38,239 bases of DNA from Actinomycetota bacterium (GCA_017852335.1 JAFMLG010000011.1:1-38239), one strand, 5' to 3'. Positions 1 through 8,573 are shown, counted from the first letter of the stretch. Numbers and translations: made by a program. The notes: generated by a model not told the origin, from the sequence alone.

Positions 1-4
1 GACG

Positions 5-469
5 CTACTCCCGGCCCGCGACACCCCCGTCGGCGCCACCGGCGGCGACCCGCGCCGCGACCTGGCGCTTGAGCCGGAACAGCACGCCGTCCATCCCCCG
101 CATCCGCAGCGGGCTGATCACCTCGGCCAGCCCCATGTCATGGTGGAAGTCGGCCGGGACGGCGAGGACCTCCTCGGCGCTGGCGCCGTCGAGCCCGGCG
201 TGCAGCACCCCGGCGAACCCCCGCGTCGTCGGGGCCTGCGGCGGGCAGTCGAAGTGCAGGTGCACGGTCCCGTCCGCGTCGACCTCGGTCGCGAGGAAGA
301 ACGGGGTCTGGCACTCCTCGACCCGCTCGAACCGGTCGCGGTCGCCGGCCAGCTCGGGCGGCAGGGCCGGCAGCCGCTCGGCCTGCTCGAGCAGCAGCTC
401 GGTGCGCAGCTCGGGTGGGGCGGCGCGGAAGTCGTTCACCACGTTCGCAAGCCGCTCGGGGAGCGCCAC
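5..469 (-). CDS. sufE: SufE family sulfur-acceptor protein
   Basis: A 154-residue protein with the SufE/IscU-like fold signature. SufE takes persulfide sulfur from a cysteine desulfurase (SufS) and passes it on for Fe-S cluster assembly in the cytoplasm. The likely acceptor cysteine lies in [10 protein letters not shown] near residue 53, the place of the usual V-x-G-C-Q-S-x-V-W motif; here Glu precedes the Cys and the following residues are TPFF, so the site is diverged. The C-terminal [16 protein letters not shown] stretch also fits the family, and the length is normal. The start is GTG, chosen because a strong AGGAGG lies 8 bases upstream. It diverges from the rhodanese gene across 53 bases, an arrangement like the mycobacterial sseA/Rv3284 neighbourhood, which suggests joint work in sulfur mobilisation (inference). 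SufS and the SUF scaffold genes are not in the window. Confidence 0.85.
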   Translation of the reverse strand: MALPERLANVVNDFRAAPPELRTELLLEQAERLPALPPELAGDRDRFERVEECQTPFFLATEVDADGTVHLHFDCPPQAPTTRGFAGVLHAGLDGASAEEVLAVPADFHHDMGLAEVISPLRMRGMDGVLFRLKRQVAARVAAGGADGGVAGRE

Positions 470-481
470 GGCCGCACCTCC

Positions 482-487
482 TACCTT
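482..487 (+). promoter_or_regulatory. -10-like hexamer TACCTT before sseA
   Basis: TAnnnT hexamer about 35 bases upstream of the sseA ATG, inside the 53-base divergent spacer. No convincing -35 is visible. Assigned from the hexamer and its position only. Confidence 0.4.
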
Positions 488-502
488 CGCCGGTCCGCAC
501 CG

Positions 503-508
503 ACGCTA
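503..508 (-). promoter_or_regulatory. -10-like hexamer TAGCGT before sufE
   Basis: On the minus strand TAGCGT lies 33 bases upstream of the sufE GTG, leaving room for a short leader that carries the AGGAGG ribosome site. It shares the small divergent spacer with the sseA hexamer, so the two promoters face away from each other within about 25 bases. Confidence 0.4.
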
Positions 509-522
509 CCGACGGAGCCACC

Positions 523-1437
523 ATGCCGATCGCCGACCTCGACCCCGCGTACGCCGCGTACCACGACCCGTCGCGGCTGGTCTCGACCGCGTGGGTCGCC
601 GAGCGTCTGGGCACGCCGGGGCTGGTGATCGTCGAGTCCGACGAGGACCCGCTGCTGTACGACGTCGGGCACGTGCCGGGCGCGGTCCGCGTCGACTGGC
701 ACACCGAGCTGCAGGACCCGGTCACCCGCGACTACGTCGACGGCGCCGGGTTCGCGGCGCTGATGGACGCGAAGGGGATCGGCCGCGACGACACCATCGT
801 CGTGTACGGCGACAAGGCCAACTGGTGGGCCGCCTACGCGCTCTGGGTGTTCACGCTGTTCGGCCACACCGACGTCCGGCTGATGGACGGCGGCCGGACC
901 GCCTGGGAGGCCGAGGGCCGGGAATGGTCGAGGGACCGCGTCACGACGGCCGTCGGCGGCACCGGCGGTCCCGGCCAGTACCCGGTCGTCGAGCGCGCCG
1001 ACGCCGCGATCCGTGCCTTCCGCGAGGACGTCGAGGCGCACCTCGCCGCGCGGGGTCAGCTGCTCGACGTGCGCAGCCCGCAGGAGTTCACCGGCGAGCG
1101 GACCCACATGCCCGACTACCCGCAGGAGGGCGCGATGCGCGGCGGCCACATCCCCGGCGCGCGCAGCGTGCCGTGGGGCCGGGCCGTCGACGCGACGACC
1201 GAGCGGTTCCTGCCGGTCGAGCAGCTCCGCGCGCTGTACCAGCAGCAGGAGGGGCTCGACCCGACCGCGCCGACCGTCGCGTACTGCCGCATCGGCGAGC
1301 GGTCCAGCCACTCGTGGTTCGTGCTGACCCACCTGCTCGGGTTCCAGGACGTGCGGAACTACGACGGGTCCTGGACCGAGTGGGGCAACCTCGTGCGCGC
1401 GCCGATCGAGAAGGGCGAGGCGAAGCCGGTCGCCTGA
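523..1437 (+). CDS. sseA: Thiosulfate sulfurtransferase (tandem rhodanese)
   Basis: A 304-residue protein of two rhodanese domains, moving sulfane sulfur from thiosulfate to cyanide or thiol acceptors. The N-terminal domain (about 15-135) is the inactive structural copy. The C-terminal domain (about 160-295) has the active-site loop [15 protein letters not shown], whose Cys is the persulfide carrier. CRIGERSS is the loop of actinobacterial CysA2/SseA enzymes. The start is the ATG at 523 with ACGGAG upstream; an in-frame extension to 415 would overlap sufE and lacks rhodanese sequence. It lies between divergent sufE and the co-directional sulfate-activation genes cysD/cysNC/cysC, so the block links sulfur mobilisation with assimilation. 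The in vivo acceptor cannot be read from sequence. Confidence 0.92.
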   Translation: MPIADLDPAYAAYHDPSRLVSTAWVAERLGTPGLVIVESDEDPLLYDVGHVPGAVRVDWHTELQDPVTRDYVDGAGFAALMDAKGIGRDDTIVVYGDKANWWAAYALWVFTLFGHTDVRLMDGGRTAWEAEGREWSRDRVTTAVGGTGGPGQYPVVERADAAIRAFREDVEAHLAARGQLLDVRSPQEFTGERTHMPDYPQEGAMRGGHIPGARSVPWGRAVDATTERFLPVEQLRALYQQQEGLDPTAPTVAYCRIGERSSHSWFVLTHLLGFQDVRNYDGSWTEWGNLVRAPIEKGEAKPVA

Positions 1438-1463
1438 CCGGCCGGCGACCGTCGCTGCGGCCC

Positions 1464-1469
1464 TAGCCT
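1464..1469 (+). promoter_or_regulatory. -10-like hexamer TAGCCT before cysD
   Basis: TAGCCT lies 50 bases upstream of the cysD ATG in the 82-base gap after sseA. The same hexamer recurs before ansA, purU, the PPOX-fold gene and the osmolyte transporter operon. It suggests cysD-cysNC-cysC can be transcribed apart from sseA. Confidence 0.45.
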
Positions 1470-1519
1470 CACCCGGACCGCCGGACGTCCCCGTCGTCGC
1501 GCGCGGGCCGGGAGCGCCG

Positions 1520-2401
1520 ATGTCCCTCGACGAGCTGGAGGCCGAGGCGATCTTCGTCATGCGCGAGACGGTCGCGCAGGCGTCGAACCCGGTCCTCTTC
1601 TACTCGGTCGGGAAGGACTCCTCGACGCTGCTGCACCTGGCGCGCAAGGCCTTCCACCCCGGCCCCGTGCCGTTCCCGCTGCTCCACGTCGACACCGGCT
1701 GGGAGTTCCGGGAGATGTACGCGTTCCGGGACCGGGTCACCGCCGAGCTCGGCGTCGAGCTGATCGTCCACCTCAACGAGGAGGGCCGTGACGCCGGGGT
1801 CGACCCGGAGCACCCCGAGTACACCGACATCATGAAGACGGTGGCGCTGCGCCAGGCGCTGGACCACCACCGCTTCGACGCCGGCATCGGCGGCGCCCGC
1901 CGCGACGAGGAGCGGAGCCGCGCGAAGGAGCGCGTGTTCTCGTTCCGCGACGCGAACCACCGCTGGGACCCGCGGGCCCAGCGGCCCGAGCTCTGGGACC
2001 TCTACCAGGGCCGCGTGAACCGCGGCGAGTCGGTCCGCGTCTTCCCGCTGTCCAACTGGACCGAGCGGGACGTCTGGGAGTACGTGCTGCGCGAGGGCAT
2101 CGACGTCGTGCCGCTGTACCGCGCGGCGCCGCGGCCGACGGTCGTGCGCGACGGGACGCTGCTGATGGTCGACGACGACCGCATGCCGCTGCGCCCCGGG
2201 GAGGTCGTCGAGGAGCGGTGGGTCCGGTTCCGCACCCTCGGCTGCTACCCGAACACCGGCGCGGTCGAGTCGCGGGCGACGACGATCGCCGAGGTCGTGG
2301 CCGAGATGCGCGAGGAGCGGCGCAGCGAACGTGCCGGACGGTTGATCGACCAGGAGGGGAACGCCGCGATGGAGCGGCGGAAGTCCGAGGGGTACTTCTG
2401 A
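1520..2401 (+). CDS. cysD: Sulfate adenylyltransferase small subunit
   Basis: A 293-residue PP-loop ATP pyrophosphatase that adenylates sulfate to APS, with energy from GTP hydrolysis by its partner CysN. The PP-loop SVGKDSS is at residues 29-35, and the sequence follows CysD to the end, including [18 protein letters not shown], the [21 protein letters not shown] stretch and the C-terminal [10 protein letters not shown]. Length is typical. The ATG at 1520 has GGAG 5 bases upstream. Its TGA overlaps the ATG of cysNC, so the subunits are translationally coupled, as expected for a complex. No PAPS/APS reductase or sulfite reductase gene is visible in the window, so the rest of assimilation must be encoded elsewhere. 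Confidence 0.96.
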   Translation: MSLDELEAEAIFVMRETVAQASNPVLFYSVGKDSSTLLHLARKAFHPGPVPFPLLHVDTGWEFREMYAFRDRVTAELGVELIVHLNEEGRDAGVDPEHPEYTDIMKTVALRQALDHHRFDAGIGGARRDEERSRAKERVFSFRDANHRWDPRAQRPELWDLYQGRVNRGESVRVFPLSNWTERDVWEYVLREGIDVVPLYRAAPRPTVVRDGTLLMVDDDRMPLRPGEVVEERWVRFRTLGCYPNTGAVESRATTIAEVVAEMREERRSERAGRLIDQEGNAAMERRKSEGYF

Positions 2402-4332
2402 TGGCCGCCCCCGCCGGAGCAGCCACCGCCGGGACCGACGCGCCTACCCCGCCGATCCTGCGGCTGCTGGTCTGCGGCAGCGTCGACGACGGCAAGTCGA
2501 CGCTGATCGGCCGGCTGCTCCTGGACACCGAGCAGGTCGCGGTCGATCACGTCGCCGCGCTCGCGCGCGACAGCCGTGTCCACGGGACCAACGGCGACGA
2601 CCTGGACCCGGCCCTGCTGACCGACGGGCTCAGCGCCGAGCGCGAGCAGGGCATCACCATCGACGTCGCCTGGCGGCAGTTCCAGGCCCCCGGCCGTCGC
2701 ATCCTCATCGCCGACACGCCCGGTCACGTGCAGCACACGCGGAACATGGCGACGGGCGCCTCGGGCTGCCGCGCCGCGGTGGTGCTGCTCGACGCGTCCC
2801 GCGGCGTCCTCGAGCAGACCCGCCGGCACACCACGGTCGTCGCGCTGATGGGCATCCGCCGCGTCGTGTTCGCCGTGAACAAGCTGGACCTCGTCGGGTG
2901 CGACGCCGACGCGTTCGCGGGGCTGGCCACGGAGTGCCGCGAGCTGGCGGCCGCGGTCGGGCTGCCCGCCGACGGCGTCGACGTGATCCCGGTCATCGCC
3001 CGCGACGGCGACAACGTCGTCCGGCCCTCCGAGCGGCTCGGCTGGTGGGACGGGCCGACACTGCTCGGGCTGCTCGAGGGCCTCGACGTCGGCGCGGACG
3101 CCCGGGCCGCGCGTCCGCTGCGGTTCCCGGTGCAGCTGGTCGTCCGGCCCGACGCGACGTTCCGCGGGTACGCCGGGACGGTGATGGCGGGGACGCTGCG
3201 GGTCGGGGACACCGTCCGCGCGCTGCCGTCGGGCGTGCGGTCCCGCATCGAGCGCATCGTGACCTTCGACGGCGATCTCGACGTCGCCGCCCCCGGCACG
3301 CCGGTCACCGTCGTGCTCGCCGACGAGCTGGACCTCGCCCGCGGCGACCTGCTGGTCCCCGAGGACGAGCCGGCCGCGACCGCGCCGCTGCGCAGCCACG
3401 CCGTCGAGGCGACGCTCGTCTGGCTCGACCACGAGCCGTACGCGTCGGGCCGGCGGCTGCTGCTGCGCTCGCACACCGGGACGTCCGGTGTCCGCGTCGC
3501 CCGCGTCGCGCACGCGGTGGACATGGCGACGCTGGCGGAGCGGCCGGCCGCCGGCATCGGGCTGAACGACGTCGTGCGGGTCGAGCTGGCGGTCGAGCGC
3601 GAGCACGTCCTCGACCCCTACGCCCGCGAGCCCGCCACCGGCGCGTTCGTCCTCGTCGACCGCACCACGCGGGCGACCGTCGCCGCCGGCCTTACCGTCG
3701 GCGTCCCCTCCCCCTTCGACCGCGCCGTCGAGGGCGACATGACCGCCCAGCCGTCCCTGGTCGCCGCGGACGAGCGCCGCGGCCGCCTCGGTCACGCGCC
3801 CGTCACCGTCGCGATCACCGGCATGAGCGGCACGGGGAAGTCGACGCTGGCCCGGACCCTCGAGCGACGCCTGTTCGACCTCGGCGCGACCGTGGTCCGC
3901 CTGGACGGCGAGGAGCTGCGCCTCGGGCTGTCCCGCGGGCTGGGGTTCGGCCCCGAGGAGCGGGCCGAGCACCTGCGCCGTGCCGCCGAGACCGCGCGGC
4001 TCCTCAACGCGCACGGGCAGCTGGTGATCCTCGCCGCGCAGGCCCCCGCTCGGGAGGTCCGGGCCCGGATGGCCGCGGTCATCGGTCCCGACCGCTACCT
4101 CGAGGTGCACCTGCACGCGCCCGACGACGTGCGGCGCGAGCGGGACCCGTCCGGTGCCCACGCGGCGGTCGCCCGCGGCGACGCGCCGGAGCTGCCCGGC
4201 ATCACCTCGGGCTACGAGGCGCCCGAGGACCCGGCCGCGGTCTTCGACACGTCGGTGACCGAGCTCGACGCCTCGGTCGAGGCGCTCGTCGCGCTGCTGC
4301 GCGACCGGGGCGTGCTCGGCGGTGCGGCATGA
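2401..4332 (+). CDS. cysNC: CysN-CysC fusion: sulfate adenylyltransferase GTPase with divergent APS-kinase domain
   Basis: A 643-residue fusion. The N-terminal GTPase (about 18-450) has G1 GSVDDGKST (26-34), G3 DTPGH (105-109) and G4 NKLD (160-163), and drives APS synthesis by CysD. The C-terminal domain (about 468-643) has the APS-kinase P-loop GMSGTGKS (474-481) and LDGEELR, but conserved substrate and lid residues are changed: the usual SPxxADR becomes APAREVRAR, and the usual D-x-KGLY becomes DPSGAH at 582-587. The fused kinase may therefore be weak or inactive. An intact cysC follows immediately, overlapping by 4 bases (ATGA). The ATG start overlaps the cysD stop; an in-frame extension upstream would lie inside cysD. 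Family knowledge: in Mycobacterium the CysNC fusion carries both activities. Loss of kinase function here is inference. Confidence 0.94.
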   Translation: MAAPAGAATAGTDAPTPPILRLLVCGSVDDGKSTLIGRLLLDTEQVAVDHVAALARDSRVHGTNGDDLDPALLTDGLSAEREQGITIDVAWRQFQAPGRRILIADTPGHVQHTRNMATGASGCRAAVVLLDASRGVLEQTRRHTTVVALMGIRRVVFAVNKLDLVGCDADAFAGLATECRELAAAVGLPADGVDVIPVIARDGDNVVRPSERLGWWDGPTLLGLLEGLDVGADARAARPLRFPVQLVVRPDATFRGYAGTVMAGTLRVGDTVRALPSGVRSRIERIVTFDGDLDVAAPGTPVTVVLADELDLARGDLLVPEDEPAATAPLRSHAVEATLVWLDHEPYASGRRLLLRSHTGTSGVRVARVAHAVDMATLAERPAAGIGLNDVVRVELAVEREHVLDPYAREPATGAFVLVDRTTRATVAAGLTVGVPSPFDRAVEGDMTAQPSLVAADERRGRLGHAPVTVAITGMSGTGKSTLARTLERRLFDLGATVVRLDGEELRLGLSRGLGFGPEERAEHLRRAAETARLLNAHGQLVILAAQAPAREVRARMAAVIGPDRYLEVHLHAPDDVRRERDPSGAHAAVARGDAPELPGITSGYEAPEDPAAVFDTSVTELDASVEALVALLRDRGVLGGAA

Positions 4333-4865
4333 GCGCCCGGGTCGCGTCCGCTCCGGTCCCGACCGTCTGGTTCACGGGGCTCTCCGGGGCGGGGAAGACC
4401 ACGCTGGCCCGCGCGGTCGCCGACGTGCTGACCGCCGCGGACCGCGCCGCGCACCTCGTCGACGGCGACGAGCTGCGGGCCGGGCTCAGCGCCGACCTCG
4501 GGTTCTCGCTCGCGGACCGGGCCGAGCAGGTCCGCCGCGCAGGCCACGTCGCACGGCTGCTCGGCGACGCCGGTGTCGTGCCGCTGGTCGCGCTGGTCTC
4601 GCCGGTCGCGGCCGACCGCGACGCGGTCCGCGCCCTGCACGGTCCCGGCCGGTTCCTCGAGGTCCACGTCGCGACGCCGCTCGAGGTCTGCGAGGCGCGG
4701 GACGTGAAGGGCCTGTACGCGCGGGCGCGCGCCGGCGAGGTCGAGCGGATGACGGGCGTGGCGCAGGGCTACGAGCCGCCGACCGCCCCCGAGCTGGTCG
4801 TCGACGGCAGCGACGCGGCGACGCTGGCGGACGCGGCGGCGAAGGTGGTCGCGCTGCTCGGGTGA
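4329..4865 (+). CDS. cysC: Adenylylsulfate (APS) kinase, stand-alone
   Basis: A 178-residue kinase that phosphorylates APS to PAPS using ATP. Canonical features are all present: P-loop GLSGAGKT (17-24), VDGDELRAGL for APS binding, DLGFSLADRAEQVRR, SPVAADR, PLEVCEARDVKGLY (DVKGLY at 125-130) and the ending YEPPTAPELVVDG. Length matches single-domain CysC. The ATG overlaps the cysNC stop, so it is the last gene of the coupled cysD-cysNC-cysC operon. It probably supplies the main APS-kinase activity, given the degenerate motifs in the fused domain before it. A gene duplication with decay of one copy is a reasonable reading, but the order of events cannot be told from one sequence. Confidence 0.95.
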   Translation: MSARVASAPVPTVWFTGLSGAGKTTLARAVADVLTAADRAAHLVDGDELRAGLSADLGFSLADRAEQVRRAGHVARLLGDAGVVPLVALVSPVAADRDAVRALHGPGRFLEVHVATPLEVCEARDVKGLYARARAGEVERMTGVAQGYEPPTAPELVVDGSDAATLADAAAKVVALLG

Positions 4866-5006
4866 ACGGCGCCCGCTGCCGAGCGACGGACCCGCCGGGA
4901 CGAGGGCAGAGACGCGACCCAAGGGCGCCCGATCACGACCGAGCCAGCTCGGGGCGAGGCTGCCCGGAGCAGGCTGGCAGGAAGCACCGAGCCGGGTACA
5001 GCCGTC

Positions 5007-5027
5007 CTGGCGGCAGCACGCCGCCAG
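5007..5027 (+). terminator. Hairpin between cysC and the asparaginase gene
   Basis: Perfect 8-base inverted repeat CTGGCGGC / GCCGCCAG with a 5-base loop, in the 214-base gap after cysC. There is no T-run, so it is at best a GC-rich actinobacterial-type terminator. The rest of the gap shows only a weak CTGCC/GGCAG pair near 4960 and no gene. Confidence 0.35.
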
Positions 5028-5047
5028 CCGCCAGCCGCGCCCGCGCC

Positions 5048-5053
5048 TAGCCT
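5048..5053 (+). promoter_or_regulatory. -10-like hexamer TAGCCT before the asparaginase gene
   Basis: TAGCCT ends 26 bases before the GTG start, giving a predicted leader of about 20 bases that holds the CGAGGA ribosome site. Identical to the hexamer before cysD. Confidence 0.45.
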
Positions 5054-5079
5054 CCGCCGCCCCCCACTTCCGAGGACAC

Positions 5080-6060
5080 GTGAACGCCGCGCCGCTCGTC
5101 GAGGTCACGCGCCGCGACGTCGTCACCGGCCGCGAGGTCGTCGAGTCGCTCCACGTCGGCCACCTGGTCGCCGTCGACGGCGACGGCGCGGTGACCGCGG
5201 CCGTCGGCGATCCGGACGCGGTCGTGTTCCCGCGCTCGGCGCTGAAGCCGGTGCAGGCCGCGGTCTGCCTCGATCTGCTCGACGACGCCGGCGTCACCAC
5301 GACCCCGGAGGAGGTCGCCGTCGCCTGGGGGTCGCACCGGGCCGAGCCGGCGCAGCTGACCACGGTCGCGGCCCTGCTCGGCCGCGCCGACCTGTACGGC
5401 GACGAGGCCGAGGCGGCCCTGACCTGCCCGCCGGCCCTGACGCCCGACGACCGCGCGGCGCCGGCGCGGCGGCTCGCGCACAACTGCTCGGGGAAGCACG
5501 CGCTGTTCCGGCTGACCGCGCACGCGCTCGGACTGCCGACGGATCCGGCCGCGATACTCGCGCACGACGGCCCCCTGCAGACGCGGGTGCTCGCCGGGGT
5601 CACCGAGGTGACCGGGCCGGCCCGGGCGGTCGGCGTCGACGGCTGCGGTGCCCCGGCGCTGGCGCTGCCACTCGTGATCGTCGCCCGGACGTTCGCGGCG
5701 CTCGCGTCGGAGGCCCGGTTCGCCCGTGTCCGCGACGCGGGACTCGCGCACCCGGGCCTCGTCGCCGGTCACGAGCCGCGGTCCGGCGGCACGCGGGCGC
5801 CGCTGGTGGACACGGCGCTGCTGGCCGCCGGCGTCGTCGCGAAGCGCGGCGCGGAGGGGGTGCTCGCCGCCGGGTGGCGGACCCCCGACGGCGACGTCGG
5901 CGGTGTCGCCGTCAAGGCGCTGGACGGGGCGATGCGCGGCGCGGCGACGGCCCTGGTCGCGCACCTGGCGGCGGCCGGCGTCGTCGCACCCGACGTGTGG
6001 CAGGAGACCGACCCGACGGGCGGCGGCCGACCCGCCGGGACGGTCCGCCCGGCGGGATGA
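5080..6060 (+). CDS. Asparaginase (AnsA-like, PF06089 family)
   Basis: A 326-residue protein of the Rhizobium etli type II / Mycobacterium AnsA-like asparaginase family, which hydrolyses L-asparagine to aspartate and ammonia and is unrelated to the E. coli enzymes. Diagnostic motifs are FPRSALKPVQA (50-60), HNCSGKHA (134-141) with the family's key Ser and Lys, and VDGCGAP (186-192). There is no signal peptide, so it is probably cytoplasmic. The GTG start at 5080 has CGAGGA 3-4 bases upstream; no better start precedes it. The last 25 residues are Gly/Pro-rich and look like an unstructured tail. It appears monocistronic, with its own -10-like element and a 130-base gap to the next gene. A nitrogen-scavenging role is inference. 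Confidence 0.9.
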   Translation: MNAAPLVEVTRRDVVTGREVVESLHVGHLVAVDGDGAVTAAVGDPDAVVFPRSALKPVQAAVCLDLLDDAGVTTTPEEVAVAWGSHRAEPAQLTTVAALLGRADLYGDEAEAALTCPPALTPDDRAAPARRLAHNCSGKHALFRLTAHALGLPTDPAAILAHDGPLQTRVLAGVTEVTGPARAVGVDGCGAPALALPLVIVARTFAALASEARFARVRDAGLAHPGLVAGHEPRSGGTRAPLVDTALLAAGVVAKRGAEGVLAAGWRTPDGDVGGVAVKALDGAMRGAATALVAHLAAAGVVAPDVWQETDPTGGGRPAGTVRPAG

Positions 6061-6155
6061 CGCACCCGACGCGGCCGGACCGGTGGCGGCGCGAGCGCCG
6101 GGAGCGGGACGCCCCCCGCCAGGGCGCCACTACGAGCCGTCCCGACCCACCCCCT

Positions 6156-6161
6156 TACCCT
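6156..6161 (+). promoter_or_regulatory. -10-like hexamer TACCCT before small exported protein
   Basis: TACCCT lies 29 bases before the GTG start at 6191, upstream of a strong GGAGG at 6176-6180. Confidence 0.4.
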
Positions 6162-6190
6162 CCGACCGACAGGCCGGAGGAGCGGGAGCG

Positions 6191-6655
6191 GTGCTGGAAC
6201 GACGCCGCCTGCTGCGCGCCACCCCCGCGGTCGCTCTCGGCATCAGCAGCATGACGCTGCCGCACGCGGCCGCCGCGGCCTCGGGCGACGGCACGGCCAG
6301 CGTCGATCCTCCTCGCAGCCTCACGATCGACGACACCCTCGCGCCCGATGCGGGTGACGACGTCGCGTACCGGGTCCGCCTGCTCGACGCGAACGGCACG
6401 CTGCACGACGGCGACGTGACGGTCACGCTCGCCGTCACGGTCGACGACGGGTCGGACGGCGGTGCGGGCAGCACCGCGACCGGGACGTCGATCGAGGGGG
6501 TCGCACGCACGCAGCACAGCGTCACGACCGCGACGGGCTCCGTCGATCTCTCGGTCGACCTGCCGGGGACGGGCACCTACCTGGTCCGCATCACCGCCTC
6601 GCCGGCCCCGACGAACCAGCCGGACGGCGTGACCGTCGCCGTCACGGTCGCCTGA
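6191..6655 (+). CDS. Small exported protein with Tat-like signal, unknown function
   Basis: A 154-residue protein starting at GTG 6191, chosen because GGAGG sits 10 bases upstream and the next residues form an export signal. The N-terminus LERRRLLRATPAVALGIS has an RRxLLR twin-arginine-like motif, followed by a hydrophobic stretch and an Ala-rich cleavage region near residue 30 (PHAAAAASG). The mature part (about 32-154) is Thr/Val/Asp-rich with alternating hydrophobic residues (DVTVTLAVTVDDGS, SVDLSVDLPGTGTYLVRI), like a single Ig-like or bacterial beta-sandwich domain. No Cys or catalytic motif is visible. It is convergent with the S8 protease gene 36 bases away; the gap and both stop regions can form an imperfect pairing (CTGAGGCGC with GCGCC-GCG-TCAG). 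I do not recognise a named family. Confidence 0.7.
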   Translation: MLERRRLLRATPAVALGISSMTLPHAAAAASGDGTASVDPPRSLTIDDTLAPDAGDDVAYRVRLLDANGTLHDGDVTVTLAVTVDDGSDGGAGSTATGTSIEGVARTQHSVTTATGSVDLSVDLPGTGTYLVRITASPAPTNQPDGVTVAVTVA

Positions 6656-6691
6656 GGCGCGACCGACCGCCCCTGCGCACCGGGCGCCGCG

Positions 6692-8566
6692 TCAGCCGCA
6701 CCCGTCCGGCAGATCCTCCTGCGCGAAGGTCCGCGACGCCGTCCGTCCGAACGCGTCCTCCACCGACACGACGACGTCGCCGGACGCGGCCCCGCCGAGC
6801 GACCCGGTGACGATCCCCAACGAGGACAGGTAGCCGGCCGGCGCGGGCGAGGCCGCGGACCAGGTGAACGGCGCGACGCCACCGACGGTCAACGGGACGC
6901 TGCTGCTCGCGACATCGCCGACGCAGCCCTGCAGCGCCGGCGCGTCGACCCGGGTCGGCCCGCTCGGCTCCTCGGACACCGTGCTGAGCATCAGGTCGGT
7001 GGTCGCGAAGCTGACGTTGGCCGTCCCGTCCAGGTTGCGGAAGTCGGCCAGCGCGACCTGGTAGTCCGTCGTCCCGACGGTCAGGATGATGTCGTCCTCC
7101 GCGTAGTCGGCCTCGATGGCGCGCACGACGTCGACGGCACCGTCGGTCAGGCGGCTCGCGACCTGGGCGGGGGTGAGGATCGTCCCCGAGGCCGCGAACT
7201 CGGCGCCGAGGATCCGGGCCGCCATCCCGGCGACGTGCGGCGCCGCCATCGACGTCCCGCCGATCGCGATCGCGTCGAACGACGTGCCGTCGACGGTGGC
7301 CGTCGTGCACCCGGCGTTCGAGCCGCCGGACCCCAGCGCGTTCGGGTCGACGCAGGCCGAGGTGATCGTTGACCCCGGCGCGTACAGGTCCAGCACCGGT
7401 CCGAAGTTCGAGAACGAGGACTCGATGTTCATCCCGAAGTCCGGCGAGGACGACGGGAGGATCGCGTCGCCGCTCGTGTCCCCGAAGTTGCCGCCGGACT
7501 CCGAGCGGCCGAGCGAGCCGACGGTGATCGCGTCCTCGACATGCGCCGGCGTGAACCAGAGCGCGGGCCACGAGTCGTTCCCCGCGGCGACGACGACCGT
7601 GACGCCGGCGTCGATCAGCTGCTGGACCCGCGTGTCGTACGCGCTGGTCGCCGGCAGGGCGTAGAAGTACCGGGTCCCGGCGTCGTCGTAGTAGTAGTAG
7701 TTCACGGAGAGCCCGCCGAGGCTCATGTTCACGACCGCGGGCCGCTCGAGCCCGCCCTCGGGGATGCGGTCGAGGATCCACTGCAGCCCGAGCGCGATGT
7801 TCGTCGAGCTGGTGCTCCGGTCGCAGTCCGGGAAGACTTTCACCGGGATGATGGACGCGCCGCGCGCGACCCCGGAGAGGGTGCCGCCGGCGGTGCCGGC
7901 GACGTGCGTACCGTGACCGTTGCAGTCGTCGGTCGGGACGGTCCCGTCGCCCGCGAGGGCGAACCAGCCGTCGTCCGGCTCGGTCGGGACCCGGCCGGTG
8001 AAGTCGGGGTGCGCCGTCTCGATGCCGCTGTCGACGATGTAGAGGTCGACGTCGGTGCCGTCCGACGTGTACTCGTACGTCTCGTCGAGACCGGCGGTGC
8101 GGTAGTCCCGGTCGATGAAGCCCAGCCCCCAGCTGGCCGGGTCCGACACGGTCGCGACCCGGGCGTCGGACGACACGATCAGGTTGGGCTCGACGGCGGC
8201 GACGCCGGCCGCGGCGGCCACCGCGCGGACCTGGGCGGAGGAGAGGTCGGCGACGAGGACCCCGATCGGGTCCAGGCGTTCGCTGACGACGCCACCCGCG
8301 TCCGCGACGACGTCGGCGCCGACCGCGAGCGGGTCGACAGGCCGTCCGGTCGTGACGAGGCTCCGGATCTGGTCGAGGAGGCCCGGCTCCTCCGGCACGA
8401 CGATCCAGCCGTCGTACCCGTCGGGCCCGATGGCGCGGAACGGCCCCTCGACGGACGCGCCACCCGGCGGCGCCGTCGGCGCGTCCTGCGCGCGGACGGT
8501 CCCGACCGTGGCGACCTGCACGAGCAGCACCGCGGCGACGAGGCCGAGGACCCTGCGGGAGCGCAT
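6692..8566 (-). CDS. Secreted subtilisin-like serine protease (S8)
   Basis: A 624-residue exported protease. A signal peptide (1-26, ending VRAQ) is followed by a prodomain of the inhibitor-I9 kind (about 50-135) and a peptidase S8 domain (about 145-455) with the full triad: Asp179 in IVDSGIE, His218 in NGHGTHVAG, Ser439 in GGTSMAAPHVAG, plus oxyanion Asn330 in AAGND. The C-terminal 170 residues contain an Ig-like or putative cadherin-like stretch (VPLTVGGVAPFTWSAASPAP) of the sort used for binding or anchoring. An odd surface insert near 287-302 is Tyr-rich (VNYYYYDDAGTRYFY), encoded by a short GTA/GTC run. The acidic, Lys-poor composition fits an extracellular enzyme in a salty habitat (inference). 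The ATG has no Shine-Dalgarno but a TAGGCT hexamer 7 bases upstream, suggesting a leaderless mRNA. Confidence 0.92.
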   Translation of the reverse strand: MRSRRVLGLVAAVLLVQVATVGTVRAQDAPTAPPGGASVEGPFRAIGPDGYDGWIVVPEEPGLLDQIRSLVTTGRPVDPLAVGADVVADAGGVVSERLDPIGVLVADLSSAQVRAVAAAAGVAAVEPNLIVSSDARVATVSDPASWGLGFIDRDYRTAGLDETYEYTSDGTDVDLYIVDSGIETAHPDFTGRVPTEPDDGWFALAGDGTVPTDDCNGHGTHVAGTAGGTLSGVARGASIIPVKVFPDCDRSTSSTNIALGLQWILDRIPEGGLERPAVVNMSLGGLSVNYYYYDDAGTRYFYALPATSAYDTRVQQLIDAGVTVVVAAGNDSWPALWFTPAHVEDAITVGSLGRSESGGNFGDTSGDAILPSSSPDFGMNIESSFSNFGPVLDLYAPGSTITSACVDPNALGSGGSNAGCTTATVDGTSFDAIAIGGTSMAAPHVAGMAARILGAEFAASGTILTPAQVASRLTDGAVDVVRAIEADYAEDDIILTVGTTDYQVALADFRNLDGTANVSFATTDLMLSTVSEEPSGPTRVDAPALQGCVGDVASSSVPLTVGGVAPFTWSAASPAPAGYLSSLGIVTGSLGGAASGDVVVSVEDAFGRTASRTFAQEDLPDGCG

Positions 8567-8573
8567 GGCGCGG

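Noticed and set aside
2245-4161. Long open frames antisense to cysNC, korA, the M15 peptidase and the MFS/AcuI-like genes
   Set aside because: They have Arg/Gly/Ala/Pro-rich nonsense composition, no family motifs and no ribosome sites, and lie opposite genes with clear family motifs; expected shadows in very GC-rich DNA.
6652-6695. Strong two-way terminator between the Tat-type protein and the S8 protease
   Set aside because: The pairing (CTGA-GGCGC with GCGCC-GCG-TCAG) is interrupted by a bulge and uses the stop codons themselves; too weak for a separate feature.
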